From NCBI GenBank assembly GCA_023433655.1, contig JAEYUE010000177.1, positions 1 to 7,522 of the forward strand: 7,522 nt of DNA, read 5' to 3'. The notes under the pieces were generated by a model that searched no databases, had not been told where the DNA came from, and was given only the letters and a program-made list of their open reading frames with translations. Shown here in pieces: positions 6,245 through 7,522 of this stretch; the first letter of the stretch is position 1; every line of letters begins with the position of its first letter. The position numbers and the translations under genes are program-made. This DNA is from Pseudomonadota bacterium. Its GTDB lineage: Bacteria; Pseudomonadota; Alphaproteobacteria; Caulobacterales; Caulobacteraceae.

Positions 6245-7522
6245 GCCACGACCTTCCGCGCCCGGGATTGCCGCCGCAGCGCCCTGGCCAGCCACAGGAA
6301 CAGACTGATGGCCAGCAGGTAGAATGGCGTCAGGGTGTAGAAGGCCATCTGCAGCGAGGTGTCCGGATCGGTCCGGGCGAAGAAGTCGCTGGCGAATCCG
6401 AGGTAGGTCGGGCCGAATCCGAGGCCGACCATGTTCATCACCAGCAGCAGAAGGGCGCCGGCCAGCACACGCTGGTCGGGGCGAACCTCTTCCTGGACCA
6501 GGGTCACCGCCGGCGACAGATAGAAGTAGTTCAGGCCCATGGGCAGCAGCAGGAAGGCGAGGGCGAGCGGCCAGCTCGGCGCCCAGATGAAGCCAACGAA
6601 CAGCGGGAGCGCCAGCGCAAGACCGATGGCCGGGACATAGCCGTAGGCGGACTTCCAGCGTCGAGCGAACCGGTCGACGAGGCGACCGGAGACGAGCATG
6701 CCGGCGCTGGCGCCGATCAGCACCAGCAGGGCGTACCAGACGGCCACGTCCTTGAGCGTCATGCCTTTCTCGCGCATCAGGAACAGGACCGCGAAGCCGA
6801 GCAGGGCGTAGGTGATGAACTGGGTGGCGGCGCAGGCCAGCGCGCAGCGCAGCAGGACCGGATCGGTGAAGAACATCTTGCAGGTCGCCCAGAAGCCGGG
6901 CGTCGGCGTCGCGGTCGCGGGATCGGCCTGCGGAACGGCCGTCTCGGCCGGCTCGACGTCCAGGCCGCCGCGGCGTGGCTCGCGCACGAAGACCCAGATG
7001 ATCACGGCGGTGAGGACGCCGACGATTCCGACCCAGATGAACGCCTGGCGCCAGGAATAGGAGGAGGCGATCGAGGCGCCGAAGGCGACCCCGAGCGCCA
7101 TGCCGATCGGCGGACCCATGTTGAACAGGCTGAGCGCCGTGCCACGCGAGCCGCGGGGGAAATAGTCGGAGATGATGGCGTATGATGGCGGCACCCCGCC
7201 GGCTTCGCCGACGCCGACGGCCATCCGGGCGAGGGCCAGTTGCGGATAGCTGCCGGCCATGCCGCAGGCGGCGGTGGCTGCGCTCCACAGCCCGCAGGCG
7301 ACGGCCAGCACCTTCGTCCGGTTGGTGCGGTCCGCCAGCCAGCCGACCGGGATGGCGAGGAAACAGTAGAAAAGTGCGAAGTAGAAGCCCGTGAGCAGGC
7401 CCAGCTGGCCGTCGGTGACGCCCAGATCGTCCTGGATCGGCTTGGCGAGGATGCCCAGCAGCTGCCGGTCGAGGAAGTTCAGGACATAGACGAAGCAGAG
7501 CACCGCCAGAACGAACCAGGCC
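6241..7522 (-). CDS. MFS transporter, Spinster-like family (5' end outside window)
   Basis: This inner-membrane major facilitator superfamily carrier has about 12 hydrophobic segments. Counting from the GTG at 7503, visible motifs are NFLDRQ (9-14), motif A as GWLADRTNR (54-62) after the second helix, and VGEAGG (98-103) followed by ISDYFP (111-116). The latter two blocks are typical of the bacterial Spinster-like group. The GTG at 7503 is not the true start: the frame stays open to the window edge, and the extra codons read AWFVLA, continuing the first membrane helix in the family pattern. The real start therefore lies further right. The C-terminus is complete (ends KVVA, TGA at 6243-6241) and overlaps the esterase start by 4 nt. 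A role in uptake or export of the operon's substrate or product is inferred; direction and cargo are unknown. Confidence 0.93.
   Translation of the reverse strand, partial: AWFVLAVLCFVYVLNFLDRQLLGILAKPIQDDLGVTDGQLGLLTGFYFALFYCFLAIPVGWLADRTNRTKVLAVACGLWSAATAACGMAGSYPQLALARMAVGVGEAGGVPPSYAIISDYFPRGSRGTALSLFNMGPPIGMALGVAFGASIASSYSWRQAFIWVGIVGVLTAVIIWVFVREPRRGGLDVEPAETAVPQADPATATPTPGFWATCKMFFTDPVLLRCALACAATQFITYALLGFAVLFLMREKGMTLKDVAVWYALLVLIGASAGMLVSGRLVDRFARRWKSAYGYVPAIGLALALPLFVGFIWAPSWPLALAFLLLPMGLNYFYLSPAVTLVQEEVRPDQRVLAGALLLLVMNMVGLGFGPTYLGFASDFFARTDPDTSLQMAFYTLTPFYLLAISLFLWLARALRRQSRARKVVA
6252..6257 (-). promoter_or_regulatory. ribosome binding site of the carboxylesterase
   Basis: GGAAGG on the minus strand lies 7 nt before the ATG at 6244, within the last codons of the MFS gene. 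It supports the start that overlaps the MFS stop as ATGA and gives a complete signal peptide. Confidence 0.65.

Noticed and set aside
6232..7185. 317-codon plus-strand open frame rich in Gln, Glu and Gly
   Set aside because: It is antisense to the transmembrane-coding MFS gene; the composition is the expected complement of hydrophobic codons in GC-rich DNA.
6245..7288. 348-residue N-terminal extension of the esterase, suggesting a fusion protein
   Set aside because: The extension is an Arg/Pro-rich out-of-frame reading of the MFS gene. The ATG at 6244 has a good ribosome site and is followed by a signal peptide.

Overview
The window looks like GC-rich alphaproteobacterial chromosome, possibly Caulobacterales (a Phenylobacterium, Caulobacter or Brevundimonas type). 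The evidence is an rRNA operon tail ordered 5S rRNA then initiator tRNA-Met, an initiator tRNA with the A-U/G-C/G-C anticodon stem I associate with this class, and strongly GC-biased third codon positions. The genus is a guess; the class is fairly safe.

Left part (1-351, plus strand): the end of an rrn operon. It holds the last bases of the 23S-5S spacer, a 5S rRNA inside an unusually long precursor stem (arms 34-66 and 165-197), an initiator tRNA-Met with encoded CCA, and a strong Rho-independent terminator.

Right part (353-7522, minus strand): six tightly packed genes transcribed toward the rrn operon. In transcription order they are a Spinster-type MFS transporter (5' end outside the window), a secreted type-B carboxylesterase, an AMP-forming acyl-CoA ligase, a TetR-family regulator, an MFE-2-type short-chain dehydrogenase, and an SxxK serine hydrolase of the class C beta-lactamase/esterase family. 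The junctions are ATGA overlaps (twice), a 14-nt overlap, a 39-nt gap and a 3-nt gap. No gap is large enough to need its own promoter, so this is almost certainly one operon whose promoter lies to the right of the window.

Together the genes read as an ester or acyl catabolic module. Exported esterases would free a carboxylic acid, the MFS protein would move substrate or product across the inner membrane, the ligase would make the acyl-CoA, and the dehydrogenase would oxidise a 3-hydroxyacyl-CoA. The TetR protein probably senses an intermediate. The actual substrate cannot be read from the sequence. I found no mobile element, CRISPR array, prophage or defence system and no clearly novel system. 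The most notable signals are the RNA details at the left end and the composition of the esterase/ligase operon.
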